Shown one piece after another: positions 31,021 to 41,451 of a DNA stretch of 64,000 nt. The stretch lies in NCBI GenBank assembly GCA_022495995.1, contig JAFEMH010006930.1, positions 44,220-108,219 on the forward strand, in the 5' to 3' direction. The notes below the pieces were generated by a model, which was given only the letters and a program-made list of their open reading frames with translations, had not been told where the DNA came from and searched no databases. Each line of letters opens with the position of its first letter. Positions within the stretch are counted from its first letter, which is position 1. Source of the stretch: Adenophora triphylla var. japonica (taxonomy: Eukaryota > Streptophyta > Magnoliopsida > Asterales > Campanulaceae). Position numbers and translations under genes: made by a program.

Positions 31021-32331
31021 AAAAAACGCGTTTTTTGTTAACTTAACAAAAAACGTGTTTTCAACGGGGACGGAGGCTCACACAGACACTCATTCTCACC
31101 CTTTCTCTCTCTATCCGTTAACTCTTCTCTCTCTCCCCTCTCTCTCTATACGCAGCAACCAATCTCCATTGCCGCTCCCTCAATCATCCCCTTCACCTCA
31201 ACCTAACCTAGCTCTCCCTCACCGGCGACCTCACCCAAACCAATTCCTCCTCCCTCAATCGTCTTATTCACTTCAATCCCACCTCTCCAACTCCGGCCAA
31301 ACACAAACACCAATCCCCCATTACAATCGCCCTAAACCGCTTCAACACCGTCGTAGCCTAGCCGTCTTCCCTCAAAATCCACTCACCGGAAACCAACGCC
31401 CTCCATCCACGCCTCGTCGTCCCCTGTTTCTCAATCCCAACGACGCCAATCAAAGCCGACAACTACAACCACCGTGGTTTGCGGGAGTCAAACAACGACG
31501 TTACCATTGTAGGTGAATTTGATCGCTATTGATTTTGAGAAGATGCCGTTTAGGTTAAAGCAATCCATGTGCCAGTTCCGGTGTAAAATAATGCCAGTTT
31601 TTGTTTTTTTGAGTGCCAATTCATGTATTTTGAAGTGCCAGTTCTTGTGTTTTGAAAGCCAGTTTGATTTTGAAGTGCCAGTTCTTGTATTTTGAATGCC
31701 AGTTGGGTAGAAATTGAATGCCAGTTTGAATTTGGGTAGAAATTGAATGCCAGTTTAATTAATTTTTAATGTCGGTTCATATTTTTTTGAGTGTCAGTAC
31801 ATGTTATTTTGAGTGCCAGTTGGTGATTAATCAAGTGCCCGTTAGTGTATAATCAAGTGCCCGTTGGTGTATATTTGAGTGCCCGTTAGTGTATAAATAA
31901 GTGCCCGTTAGTGTATAATCAAATGCCAGTCCATGTATTTTTGAATGCCAGTGCTTGTATTTTTTAGAGCCAGCAAAAATATTAGTGTAACAAAGTGTCA
32001 GTGTTAGTGTAACAGAGTGCCAGTGTGAAGAGTGCCAGTTCATGTATTTAAAAGTGCCCGTGTAACAAGTGCCGTCGGTTTAACAAAGTGCCGATGCTTA
32101 CACTCGGCACTTTGTTAAACCGGTACTGCACTTTTTTACCGGCACTTTATTACATATGAACCGGCACTTTGTCACACCGGCGCTTGTTAAACACGCACCG
32201 GCATAAACGGGGAACCATTAATTACGAAAATGCCACCGTTTATTTTGAACATGGTTGCCAGTAATTACAAAATTGCCACCGTTTATTTTGAAAACACGTT
32301 TTTCCTTAGCTTAAGAAAAAACTAGTTTTTT
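31021..32331. mobile_element. 1.3-kb TIR element with palindromic ends inside an intron
   Basis: The first 42 bp (31021-31062) match the inverse of the last 42 bp (32290-32331) at about 34 positions. The left end is itself a perfect palindrome with 13-bp arms around one base (31029-31055, core GTTAACTTAAC). Inside are pyrimidine-rich DNA (31080-31500), an array of TGCCAGT-type repeats and a 19-bp inverted repeat. No transposase is encoded, and the Ser/Pro-rich open frame across the left end looks accidental. A target duplication is not obvious. The element lies in the intron between exons 32616-32532 and 30916-30809 of the Ulp1-like gene. Confidence 0.6.
31565..32210. repeat. Degenerate GTGCCAGTT repeat array with inversion centre
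   Basis: More than 20 copies of (A/G)TGCC(A/C)GTT spaced by 15-35 bp of TTGTATTTTGA-like filler occupy the region. At 32076-32122 a perfect inverted repeat of 19 bp (GGTTTAACAAAGTGCC...) with a 9-nt loop marks the point where the motif changes strand to GGCACTTT. It is non-coding. Confidence 0.75.
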
Positions 32332-33654
32332 ATAAGACCAACTCATAATAAAAAAACTGATTGCGAATTTCAAAATTAGGACATCCTATACCTAGTGGTA
32401 TAGGACCTGTATAATCTACATAAGAAGGGAGATAAGACCTGTTTTATGTCATTTACCAATTCAACAACACATAACACATACTAAGACGAAGACACATATT
32501 TATATAGTGCAGGGATAAAAAATGTTTGTACCGCAGCTTCGGTCATCTTATCATGAGCCAATTCCCACAATTGCCACAAGTTCACATGCAATCCCGAAAT
32601 GTATCATACACTGTCACTGCAAACAATAAAAAAAAATACATTTCTATTATCATCAAGATTTTTAATAAATGAAAACAATTTTTAACAAAAGTGTTACTTA
32701 CGGACTTGCGAGTGTTCCGCATAAATCTGTAAATTTTTTCTTTGTTGCCTCATCCATGGACTTGGTTGTGAGACTGAAGTTCTCATTAAATTTTGATAAG
32801 AAAACACTGTTATCTTCCAATTGATCAACATCTAAAACCATTTTACTCCCACCCAAGTCTTCTCTTTCTGTTTTCTTCTTTCCCTCACTGTTTGAAATCT
32901 GTGGCCTCCTCTTCTTTCCGTCGTATGTGTAATCAGGATCGACCTTCTTTTTCCTCTTATCCCCTCTTTCCTTTACTCTTCTTTCCTTTACTCTTCTTTC
33001 CGTCGTATGTGTAATCATCTTCTTTTGGTTCCTTTTGCAACCTTTCCTTCTCCTTTTCAGCCAATTTTTCTTCCAAAATTTGTATTTCTCTGTCTCTCTC
33101 CTCTTGCAAACTTTTAAGTTTTGCAATCTGTCATTTTCTTTAATCAACTTGTCAAAATTTCTCCTCAACTCAACCTCAGCAGCCAAAAAAACTTGCCCAT
33201 CTTCAATCGCGTTGTTGGTTTTCAGTTTGTACTCATTAATCTGTTCCAGCAACTGAGCTTTTTCCAGCTTCAACTTTTCATTTTCACTCCTTAATTCAAT
33301 CAACTCGTTTGACCCACTCCCCTGACCTTTATTAGTAGGTGTCATTATGGACCCCACCATTAAGTCAACATTATCTACTAACTCTTGAAGATTCGAATAT
33401 CCTCCTTCATCCCCTCCCCCAATTCTTTTTTCAGTACCATCTTTTACCACTGACATTTCAAAATCATCTTCTTTTCCATCCTCATTTGTTTTCACCATCA
33501 ACAACACCTTCTCTTCATGTGTCAGTGCGAGCTCCTCAACTTGAACCTATGATGAAAGTATTATATCGAATGAATATATTTAACGATAACAAGTTATATA
33601 AGACCAGAATACATGTACTATAAGAACTAATAACACCCCTATACATTTGCTATA

Positions 33655-34010
33655 AGACCTTTGAATGGTCCTATATCAAGTGATATAGGACCTCAAAAAA
33701 TCATATACCTATGCTATAAGACATTGAATGGTCCTATAGCAACTGGTATATGACATGACAACACTATATACACATGATATACACATGCTATAAGACCTTT
33801 GAATGGTCCTATAGCAACTGATATAGGACTTAACAACATCATATATGAAGCTATAAGACCTTTGAATGGTCCTATATCAAGTGATATAGGACCTCAAAAA
33901 ATCATATACCTATGCTATAAGACATTGAATGGTCCTATAGCAACTGGTATAGGACATGAAAACACTATGAGTGGTCCTATAGCAACTGGTATAGGACATG
34001 ATATCACTAA
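33655..34010. repeat. Hairpin minisatellite array, plus orientation, intron of the Ulp1-like gene
   Basis: Six copies of a unit of about 63-75 bp start TTGAATGGTCCTATA, continue GCAACTGGTATAGGAC and end with CTATAAGAC. The core TCCTATA...TATAGGA is an inverted repeat. The array occupies the intron between exons 34176-34048 and 33546-32702. Confidence 0.9.
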
Positions 34011-35282
34011 ACAAATTACCACATAACATCGTTAACGTGTTTTATACCTGATCACTTCTCAAATTTTTGATAATATCCTTGAAATTGGCAATTGTCTTTG
34101 ACACTTCCCACTTCATGAACCTTGGAAGCAAGTCTCTGGTTGCATTGAACACCTTCGTGTGCTCCTTAAACCAATACTAAATTTACAAAATAAAGACAAA
34201 TATGATCATTCATATATAATTTTACTGATAGTAAATAATAGTAACTAAAATAAAATTAGAGTAAAATATTATTTTAAAATGATCTTACCGGTAAGATTGA
34301 TACACAGCCAACAACGAGGATCGGTGTGTTATATTTCTCATCTAGAGACTGAATCAAGTTCTCTACAATCGCTGTTGACCAATCATAACTCTTCATCATT
34401 TCCAAATCATCCACGCAATATAAAAATCCAGGAGACATCACCTCTCCCTTTGAAGCAAAGAATATAGAACCCAATGCTATGAGATTTAGCAATCTCACCA
34501 CGTCTCCAATATCAACCTCTCTATCACTAGTGACTAGCCTTCTCAAGTTGTCCTTCACATTTTTCATTGTTATTTCATTGGCTTTACAGTTGGGGAAAAG
34601 CCTCTCAATTATCCCAAGTGAGTGCCTATCCCGTTTCTTCTTCATATCAATCACTACACTTCCAGAAACAACCCCGAATATAGTTGATACATCACTTGCA
34701 CTCAACGGAACCAAAACTTTACCCAGCAAAAATTTCTTTTCTTTTGACTTGTAGCATTTGATCAATTCTTTGATTGTTGAGTCCATTTTCCTTAAGTTCA
34801 CATCTCTGTTTAAGTTTATAGCATTGAATAGGTTAAAGAAAGGAGATATCTTCAACCTGTCCAGATGAGTTTCCCTTAAATCAACCTCTGACAGCATAGA
34901 TGATAGAGAATGGAGGTTTGATCCGAAACAAGGGATCCAGGTCAGTCCCTTTGCACTTTTGGTGGTACCTTTTGCTTTAGTTTTTTTTAGCTTTTGTTTA
35001 TTTATTTGGTGAGTAACGTACTACTCTTGAAGTTCCTGTCTCTATGGTTGTAACATCTGCTGATCTTACTGGTTCATCTTCACTCGATTTTCCTGTCTTC
35101 ATACGTGTTATTCTCTTATCTTTTTCCACCTTTTCATACACAAACAAAAATAAAACATAAGACACAAACAAGGACAGTTCATATATACATGATTTTATAT
35201 AATTTAGTGCAAACTAGTACATCCTATTTATAAAATCATAGGCAAAACAAGTGGACATACAATGAAATGCATAATAGAGTAG

Positions 35283-35620
35283 GTCCTATTTCACTTGCTA
35301 TATGACCATTAAAAGGTCTTAAAGCTTTGTATATGATGTTGCCAAGTCATATAGCACTTGTTATAGGACCATTTAAAGTTCTTTTAGCTGTGTATTTGAT
35401 GTTGTCAGGTCCTATACCAGTTGCTATAGGACCATTCAAAGGGCTTATATCTGTGTATTTGATGTTGCCAGGTCCTATACCAGTTGCTATAGGACCATTT
35501 AAAGGGCTTATATCTGTGTATTTGATGTAGCCAGGTCCTATACCAGTTGCTATAGGACCAATTAAAGGCCTTATATCTGTGTATATTATGTTGCCAGGTC
35601 CCATACCATTTGCCACATAT
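35283..35620. repeat. Hairpin minisatellite array, inverted orientation
   Basis: Five to six copies with a period of about 62-63 bp read AGGTCCTATACCAGTTGCT and TATAGGACCATT, the reverse complement of the 33655-34010 unit. The unit also holds AAAGGGCTTATATCTGTGTATTTGATGTTGCC-like filler. The array lies upstream (on the minus strand) of the first recognised coding exon, so it may be in a further 5' intron. Confidence 0.9.
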
Positions 35621-35699
35621 TGTTATTCACAAAAAACAATAAATCAAGCATCTCAAAACAAAAATTTTCACACAATGACAGGTCCTATACCACTGTCTA

Positions 35700-36296
35700 T
35701 AAGACCTGATAAAGGCCCTTTCTCACAATTGATGAACAAGGTCAAAATTCAATTTAGGTTTGAATGGGTAATGAAATAATTTTTTTTATTCCAAAAATTG
35801 TTAAAAAAAATTTATAACCTAATTCAGCAACAACATCTTCTAACAATTGATGAACACGGTCAAATACGAGTTTCAATTAAAAAAAAATTAAAAAATACCT
35901 TAAAAAATCGGAATTACGCAACTCTAAAACGGAGGTTATCAGAGTCGAGCTTCAATGTCTTCGCCGATGACTTCACTCGCGTGGAATTAGGCTCGATTAT
36001 GGCCGGAATTGATGTTTTGATCTGGTCGAAACAATCAATCGACGCTTGATTGTAGAGAGAGAAAGTTTGGGTTTAAGAAATTTTGAATTTCTTAAACGCG
36101 ATTCGATTACGTGATATTACGGAGAGATTTTAGGAGCTTAACATCCGTCTCCCTCTGTTAGCTGTGGGTTTATTTGGAATTTTCATCTCAAATGGGTTAA
36201 AATGGGTTATTGGTTTAGAAGTTGGGTCCTTGGGTCCTTAGCTCAATCATTTAAAACAGGTGTTTAGCGAAATCAAAAAGCATGAAATAGTAGTAT
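35700..36296. other. Probable 5' region of the Ulp1-like gene, no clear exon
   Basis: An open frame on the plus strand at 35798-36049 has no recognised domain. On the minus strand the 35900-36060 sequence is more GC-balanced than its surroundings and could be a 5' untranslated exon. Repeated GGGTCCTTGGGTCCTTAG and AAATGGGTTAAAATGGGTTA occur at 36190-36240. I assign no function. Confidence 0.35.
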
Positions 36297-36505
36297 CAAA
36301 AAGAAAAATGGAACTCCTTAAGAAAAAGGTATCCTTTTTAGGATTATAAATAGGAAACGGAAAAATAGAATTACAATCCCATATTCCAACAAAGATTATA
36401 GAGTTTCCCAAAAAATTTGAAAATCTAAAACAAATACAAGCCTTTTTAGGATTAGTAAATTATGCTAGAAAGTTTATACCTAACTTCTCATCAGTATTGT
36501 CATAA
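36297..36505 (+). pseudogene. Endogenous pararetrovirus (Caulimoviridae) reverse-transcriptase scrap
   Basis: About 70 codons on the plus strand resemble the C-terminal part of caulimovirid RT: the phrase IGNGKIELQSHI, followed by a segment ending FLGLVNYARKFIPN. That pattern differs from the gypsy and copia elements in this window. There is an in-frame stop near 36343 and the reading ends in TAA at 36504. No other viral domain is nearby, so it is an isolated relic. It directly adjoins the PDS5-like exon. Confidence 0.72.
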
Positions 36506-36548
36506 ATTTTCTGTTATTAATTTTTGATTTCTATTTGGTTTGTTTTAG

Positions 36549-36730
36549 GACATCTTTCACCTGATTGTAAGCACCTTCAGTGGGTTACGAGATACCAAAA
36601 GTCCATCTTTTGGGAGGAGGGTTGTCATCTTGGAGACTCTTCCTAGATATAGATCGTGTGTTGTGATACTGGATCTTGAATGTGATGATCTGATCAATGA
36701 GATGTTCACAACATTTTTTGCTGTTGCCAG
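36549..36730 (+). CDS. Single exon of a PDS5-like sister-chromatid cohesion gene
   Basis: PDS5 binds cohesin and regulates its release and maintenance in the nucleus. The exon is 182 bp, bounded by an acceptor (TTTGTTTTAG) and a donor (GCCAG|GTTTATT). It encodes DIFHLIVSTFSGLRDTKSP, FGRRVVILETLPRYRSCVVI and LDLECDDLINEMFTTFFAVA with no stop, a highly conserved HEAT-repeat segment of plant PDS5 proteins. The reading ends in phase 2. No neighbouring PDS5 exon is recognised in the window. It is either a captured fragment or one exon of a gene whose introns are filled with transposons; the Sirevirus element lies 280 bp downstream. Confidence 0.8.
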
Positions 36731-37012
36731 GTTTATTCTGTTGCTTATGGATTCAATTTGGTTGTCTTAGGATTAACTTTCTTAATTTAACCTCAGTTTG
36801 CTACTTTCTTAATATTTCTACTCTTAACCATATTTACACAAAAAAAATCGTTCTTGCATTCTTATGCTCTATTTTTCATGAATGTATGTTATTCCGTATG
36901 AAGAACATTTACCCCAAAAGATCAATAGTTTATAATATGATTACAATATTTATGTATTTTTGCTCACATGTCATATTATGAAATATAGCAAGGAGAACAA
37001 TTTGTGTCCAAC
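36731..37012. other. Intron-like AT-rich sequence after the PDS5-like exon
   Basis: The 282 bp start with the donor GTTTATTCTG and are AT-rich with no coding signal. They end at CCAAC (37008-37012), the left target duplication of the Sirevirus element. Confidence 0.5.
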
Positions 37013-37779
37013 TGAAAGTTTCGTGTAGCTAGGAAACTTAGATCACACAACAGGCAAAGGATGTGAGTACAGATGTGTCTCACAACTGTCCACACATCCA
37101 CAGATAATGCAGCGGAATAAAGTAAATAAAAACAAATTAAATGCAATAACTCAAGAATTATAAACGCTTACTGATCTGTGTGATCAGCAAACTAGGCTTA
37201 CGCCCAAAAACCTTTCACTATAAAAACTTTTGTTTCTTACAAAAACAAATAAGTGAAAAACTAAAATATGAAAATACTAAACAAGTTCTAATCACCTTCT
37301 ACGATATGAACAACTCCCCTTTCCCAAGTAGGACTTATTCAATCAGAAGTAAAACAAGAGAACTTTATGAAAACCTAGATGTGAGTTACGGATGTAAGCT
37401 CACAACCTAAATACAACTCAATCGAATGCTATGAAGTAAGTGTATTTTTCTCTCTAAAAACCGCAGCTTCTCTTTGTGCTGAATGCCTGGTATTTATAGT
37501 GCACCATTGAGAAGATCTTCATGCAATCGACCTCTTCCTTTGTGAGAATCCTTTTCCTATAAGAAAACATAAAACACACTCACAAGGAAATCAAATATTA
37601 GTAGGTTAGTCCTAATATAAAACTATGTACATAAATAAAAGATATTTACTATATTTACAATTCCTAGTCAAAGTAGGATACTTATAAATCTCCATGAAAG
37701 TCCCAAAATCTACTTACCATAATAGAGATCTTTTTAATTAAGGAAACATAAATATGTTCCCATAAAACACACGGTTTCA
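37013..37779 (-). repeat. 3' LTR of the Sirevirus element
   Basis: On the plus strand it runs from TGAAAGTTTCGTGTAGC to ACACGGTTTCA. It is almost identical to the copy at 46663-47430. On the minus strand a TATA-like TATAAATACC at about 37488-37497 is the likely promoter. It carries a GATGTG/CACATC cluster at 37058-37103. Confidence 0.95.
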
Positions 37780-37794
37780 ATCTCCCCCTATTTT
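37780..37794 (-). promoter_or_regulatory. Polypurine tract of the Sirevirus element
   Basis: On the minus strand AAATAGGGGGAGAT directly precedes the LTR start TGAAACC. Further copies of the GGGGGAG core lie at about 37869, 38093, 38214 and 40485, all upstream of the 3' LTR. Multiple tracts are a known Sirevirus feature. Confidence 0.85.
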
Positions 37795-38103
37795 GGACTT
37801 TCTGGTCAAAACCAAAGATTTATAACAAACATAATTTATGACCACAGAATATAGAAAAAAACATAACTCCCCCTGAATGGATGTGTGTCCAGATGTGTAT
37901 AGACATCCACACATAAAAACTGCAAAACAGGAATTAGAACAGAATACCAGCAGTTCATTAAGCAAAAGCAAAAAAACCATTCAGCTATGTCCTAATAAAC
38001 TATTACAAACCATTGTTTAAAAACTATCAAACTAAAACAGAGAATTAAAATTGTTTTTAACAACCATCAAAACAAAATAACCAAAAACTTTTCTCCCCCT
38101 AAA

Positions 38104-40336
38104 TCAAAGATCAAAATGTCTCCACTTAAAACCAGCCATAGCTTTAGCAGCAGCAGCATTAACAGCAGCATCCCAGACTTTACTTCCAGCAGCAGCAGCA
38201 TTAGAACTAGATTCTCCCCCTTTTTGACAAGAAAGTTTAGCATGCCATCTAAGGAGATTATCCCTAAGAGCTTTCAGATTGTTGGCATGGGCAATGGAGG
38301 CTTGAGCTTGAGCTTCTGCAGCTACAATTGCAGCATCTAAATCCTTCATCTGAGCAACAAAATTCTCTTCAGATGTGACACCAGATGTGTCCACATCTTC
38401 CATACCAAGCTCAGGAACTGTACCCAAAGGAAGATCCACATGTCTTTGCTTAGGGTCAAGTAGGGTCTTAGATTCCTTAAAGAGAGCAAAATTTTCAACA
38501 ATTTCTTCTCCTTTCTCAGGTTTTACTCCATTGGCAATTAGGATTTGGGAGATCAAGGAAGGATAGGGTAAAGACCATTTCTTTGATGGAGACTCTCCAT
38601 AATCACAAATCTTTCTAAAGATAAAGTCACCAAAATTAATGTGCCTCTTAATTCCCAATCTGTAAAGAAGCAAGGCTTGCACCCTAGTAACTGAGGTTTT
38701 GTTATTGGAGGGGCAAAGATTGGCAACAAGAATGGAGTGAAGAAAACAGTAAAGGGAAGATAAAGATCCACTTCCTAAGTCTTTAGGCTTCACAGGCCAA
38801 GAAGTTACTTTGCCATGTGTTATGGCAGACACAAGTTCATCATCCTCAATTGAAACCAATTCATCCAAATAATCATTCAACCCAAGCAAATCATTGATAA
38901 CAGAAGGGGTAAAAGGGACAAACACTCCTCTAACATAGACAGTGGGAGGTGAGGAGTAGTTCTTATCTAATCCCTTAGGCAAATTGGCATAAAACTCATA
39001 AATCATTTTAGGATAGAAAGGAAGGGGATGGTCAACAGTTAAGAATAATCCTCTTTCCTCAAAGAATTTGTCCATCCCAAGCTTAGCAAAAGATTCCCTA
39101 TCCCTTTTCATCTCTATAACAAAGGCTTTGGAAGAAATTAAGGCAAACCTATCAGATGCCTTTTTGGTTAAAAACTTTTTGGAAAAGGGTTTAGGGGTAG
39201 AGATAACAGAAACAGTAGATGACATACCATGCTCAGCTTTCTTTCGAGTAGATGTGCGTCTAGATGTGGGCACATCCTTAGACACATCCTTCACAGGGAA
39301 TGGAACATTGATGGGTTCAATCTCAGTGTCATCAGCATCAGAGGAGTCTAATTCTTGGTCCTCTTTTTCTTGATCAAGCTCTTCTCTCCCTAGCTTGTAG
39401 TTCTCATCCGAGGCAAAGATCATCACTATCTGAACTTGAACTAGATTCATCTTCAATTGGCTCTAAATCAGTTTCAGCCACCTTTTTCTTTCCCCTCAAA
39501 TCCATTAGGATATTTGCTAAGGGTACTTCATCATCAAAAGAAATAAGATCCTCAACAGGACTAGCAACTACAGTGGTAGAGGAATCTATAACAGGGGCAG
39601 ACACATTATCCATAGGAGGTGGAACCTCAACACAAGGGGTGGTAACAGGGATAATGGGATCAGATGATAATGTGGGAGAGGGTGATGAAACAAAGGGATC
39701 AACAGACTCTGCATGGGGAACAGTCTCAATAGAGATAAAAGGTTCAACATGGGGAGTAGGAACAACAGATTCAACAGGGGGAACATCCTCAGAAGGTGTA
39801 ACAGCAGGGACAGGATCAATAACAGAGGGAGGAGGAATTGATGATTTAGCCCTAGTCCTAACAAGAGGAATTATTACCTCTTCTTTTTCTTCTTCAAGAA
39901 CAATGGCTGTTGAAGATTTCCCGCCAGGTTTCTTTAGATTCTTGGCTTTGTCAGATTCTGACAGTTTGCGAACCCTACCAGAGCGACGAAGAGCACGATG
40001 GGGCACTGGCGTTGCAGCAGGCTTTGGGGGTTTTGCTTGAGACAGCTTCCTCTTCTTAGTTGAAGACGGTTCTTCAGCGATGGAGACAGGAGCGACATCC
40101 GATGGTGGGATCACCGGAGAGGATGGAGCTTTAGGGTTTTCGGAGGAAGGATCCAATGTGGGGGATTTAGGAGCATTAGCTTCCATTGTAGGATCAGATG
40201 AAGGTGATGGAGATGAGAATTCTGCAAGAAACTTTGAAATTACAGGGTTTAAGAGAACGGAATCCTCTCCTTTAGCTATTGAAATTGGGGCGATATCAAG
40301 AATGTCTTCCTCTTGAATGTTTGAATGCTCGGCCAT
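38104..40336 (-). pseudogene. Envelope-like extra ORF of the Sirevirus element, one frameshift
   Basis: Two overlapping frames (40336-39404 and 39456-38104) form one protein of about 740 residues once a single frame slip near 39410-39430 is allowed for. The N-terminal half is rich in Pro, Ser and acidic residues (SSPSPSSDP, EPIEDESSSSSDSDD). The C-terminal half has FYANLPKGLDKNYSSPPTVY, VRGVFVPFTPSVINDLLGL and YPSLISQILIANG, a pattern of the putative plant transposon protein family found in Sirevirus third ORFs. It was called envelope-like for its position; I see no convincing signal peptide or membrane segment. An Ala-rich tail precedes the stop at 38104. Confidence 0.75.
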
Positions 40337-41451
40337 TTAACAGAGAGATTGGGGTTGGTTGAACAGTGTAAAGCGAAATTAATGCTATGGTTTGAGATTG
40401 TGTGCAAAGAGAGGGAAGAACAAAGGGTTTTGTCAAGGTTTATGGGGGATGGGACGGATGTGAGGAATATTAAATACTCACAGCTCCCCCTTTCCAAATA
40501 GAATTAGGAATCCTTCTTCAAAAAGGTTTAACACAGCACCAAATCCTTAAGAGATCTCCAACGGCTAGAAACCTTTGAGGTTACCACACACAATCACCTT
40601 CCAAGAAAATAGGGGATAAAAATAATCCAAGATTTTGTTAGATTTTTATGAAAACAAAAATTACTTCGGCCAAAATTTTTATTTTAAAAAAACAGAATCC
40701 CAATAGAATTTTCCAACCTTTTCAAACAAGGATTGATACACACCTTTTTCTTTCATGAAAGATATTGGAGATTAAAAACCTATATAATCAAAGAATGAAC
40801 TAGGAAAGGAAATTAATTATCTAGCATATTTACAAAGCTCCTATATGTCCTAAAAATGCAATATGCCTAGCATGATGCAAACACACAGGTGAAGGAAATA
40901 TTCTCAGCTTATGGATGTGGCATAGGATGTGAGTCACAAATGGGGACACATTTAGATCACAAAAAGTCAATGAGCAATAATCCAATCTGCACAGCCTCTA
41001 GGATGCATCCACCAATTTTTTTGTTGTGGATTTTTGCAATGTGAGTAGCTTTCACTTTACTTGATCCCAAAGATAGCCCTTTTTCCCAATGATCTTATCA
41101 AATATGACTTCAAGTTTTCTTATGAAAATCACTTGATCACAATGGTATGGCTTCATACTAAGGGTGAAGTAGCTGTTTCTCACATATATATTTATATTTT
41201 TTTCTTTTACCACCCACTGTGAGATACCTAGGAAGGTTATATCAAGTCACCAAAAGGTAACATGAACAGGAAGTGCTCACAATTAAGTGATAAAAAATAA
41301 TGTCAAGATGAGAACTCACAAGTGACCACACTGAGAAATTTCGTGCTAATGCATGATATTTTTTGAATTTTTCTTTTTATGATTTTTTTTTCTCAGTTAA
41401 ACTAATCTACAGATGTGTTAGAGGATGTGAGACACATCTGGTCTCACAGCC

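Larger units (their letters stand above)
29968..35102 (-). pseudogene. Ulp1-like (C48) cysteine protease gene, multi-exon, lightly disabled
   Basis: The family removes SUMO or similar proteins, or is carried by plant transposons. Exons in minus order: about 35102-34289, 34176-34048, 33546-32702, 32616-32532, 30916-30809, 30703-30455, 30228-29968 (stop). All have GT/AG borders and compatible phases. The first part (LLGKVLVPLSASDVSTIFGV) resembles the DUF1985/PMD-like region that precedes Ulp1 domains. Exon 3 is a coiled coil and basic linker. The protease has HW in NDHWTLLVLDTENG and Cys in YDSLDCGIIV; the usual acid is Asn (FYNSM). A TGA lies in the small exon (32604-32606), and the frame slips near 35000 in an A-rich run, so it is probably a pseudogene. 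It may derive from a Mutator-like element; no ends are visible. Confidence 0.7.

Noticed and set aside
30932..31516. Plus-strand ORF of 194 codons rich in Ser, Pro and Leu
   Set aside because: It spans the boundary of the TIR element and reads pyrimidine-rich non-coding DNA; no domain or splice support.
32293..32345. Target-site duplication for the 1.3-kb TIR element
   Set aside because: AACTCA occurs on both flanks but at different offsets from the terminal repeats, so I do not accept it as a duplication.
39573..40040. Plus-strand ORF of 155 codons rich in Gly, Thr and Ser
   Set aside because: It is the shadow of the Pro/Ser-rich envelope-like ORF on the minus strand.
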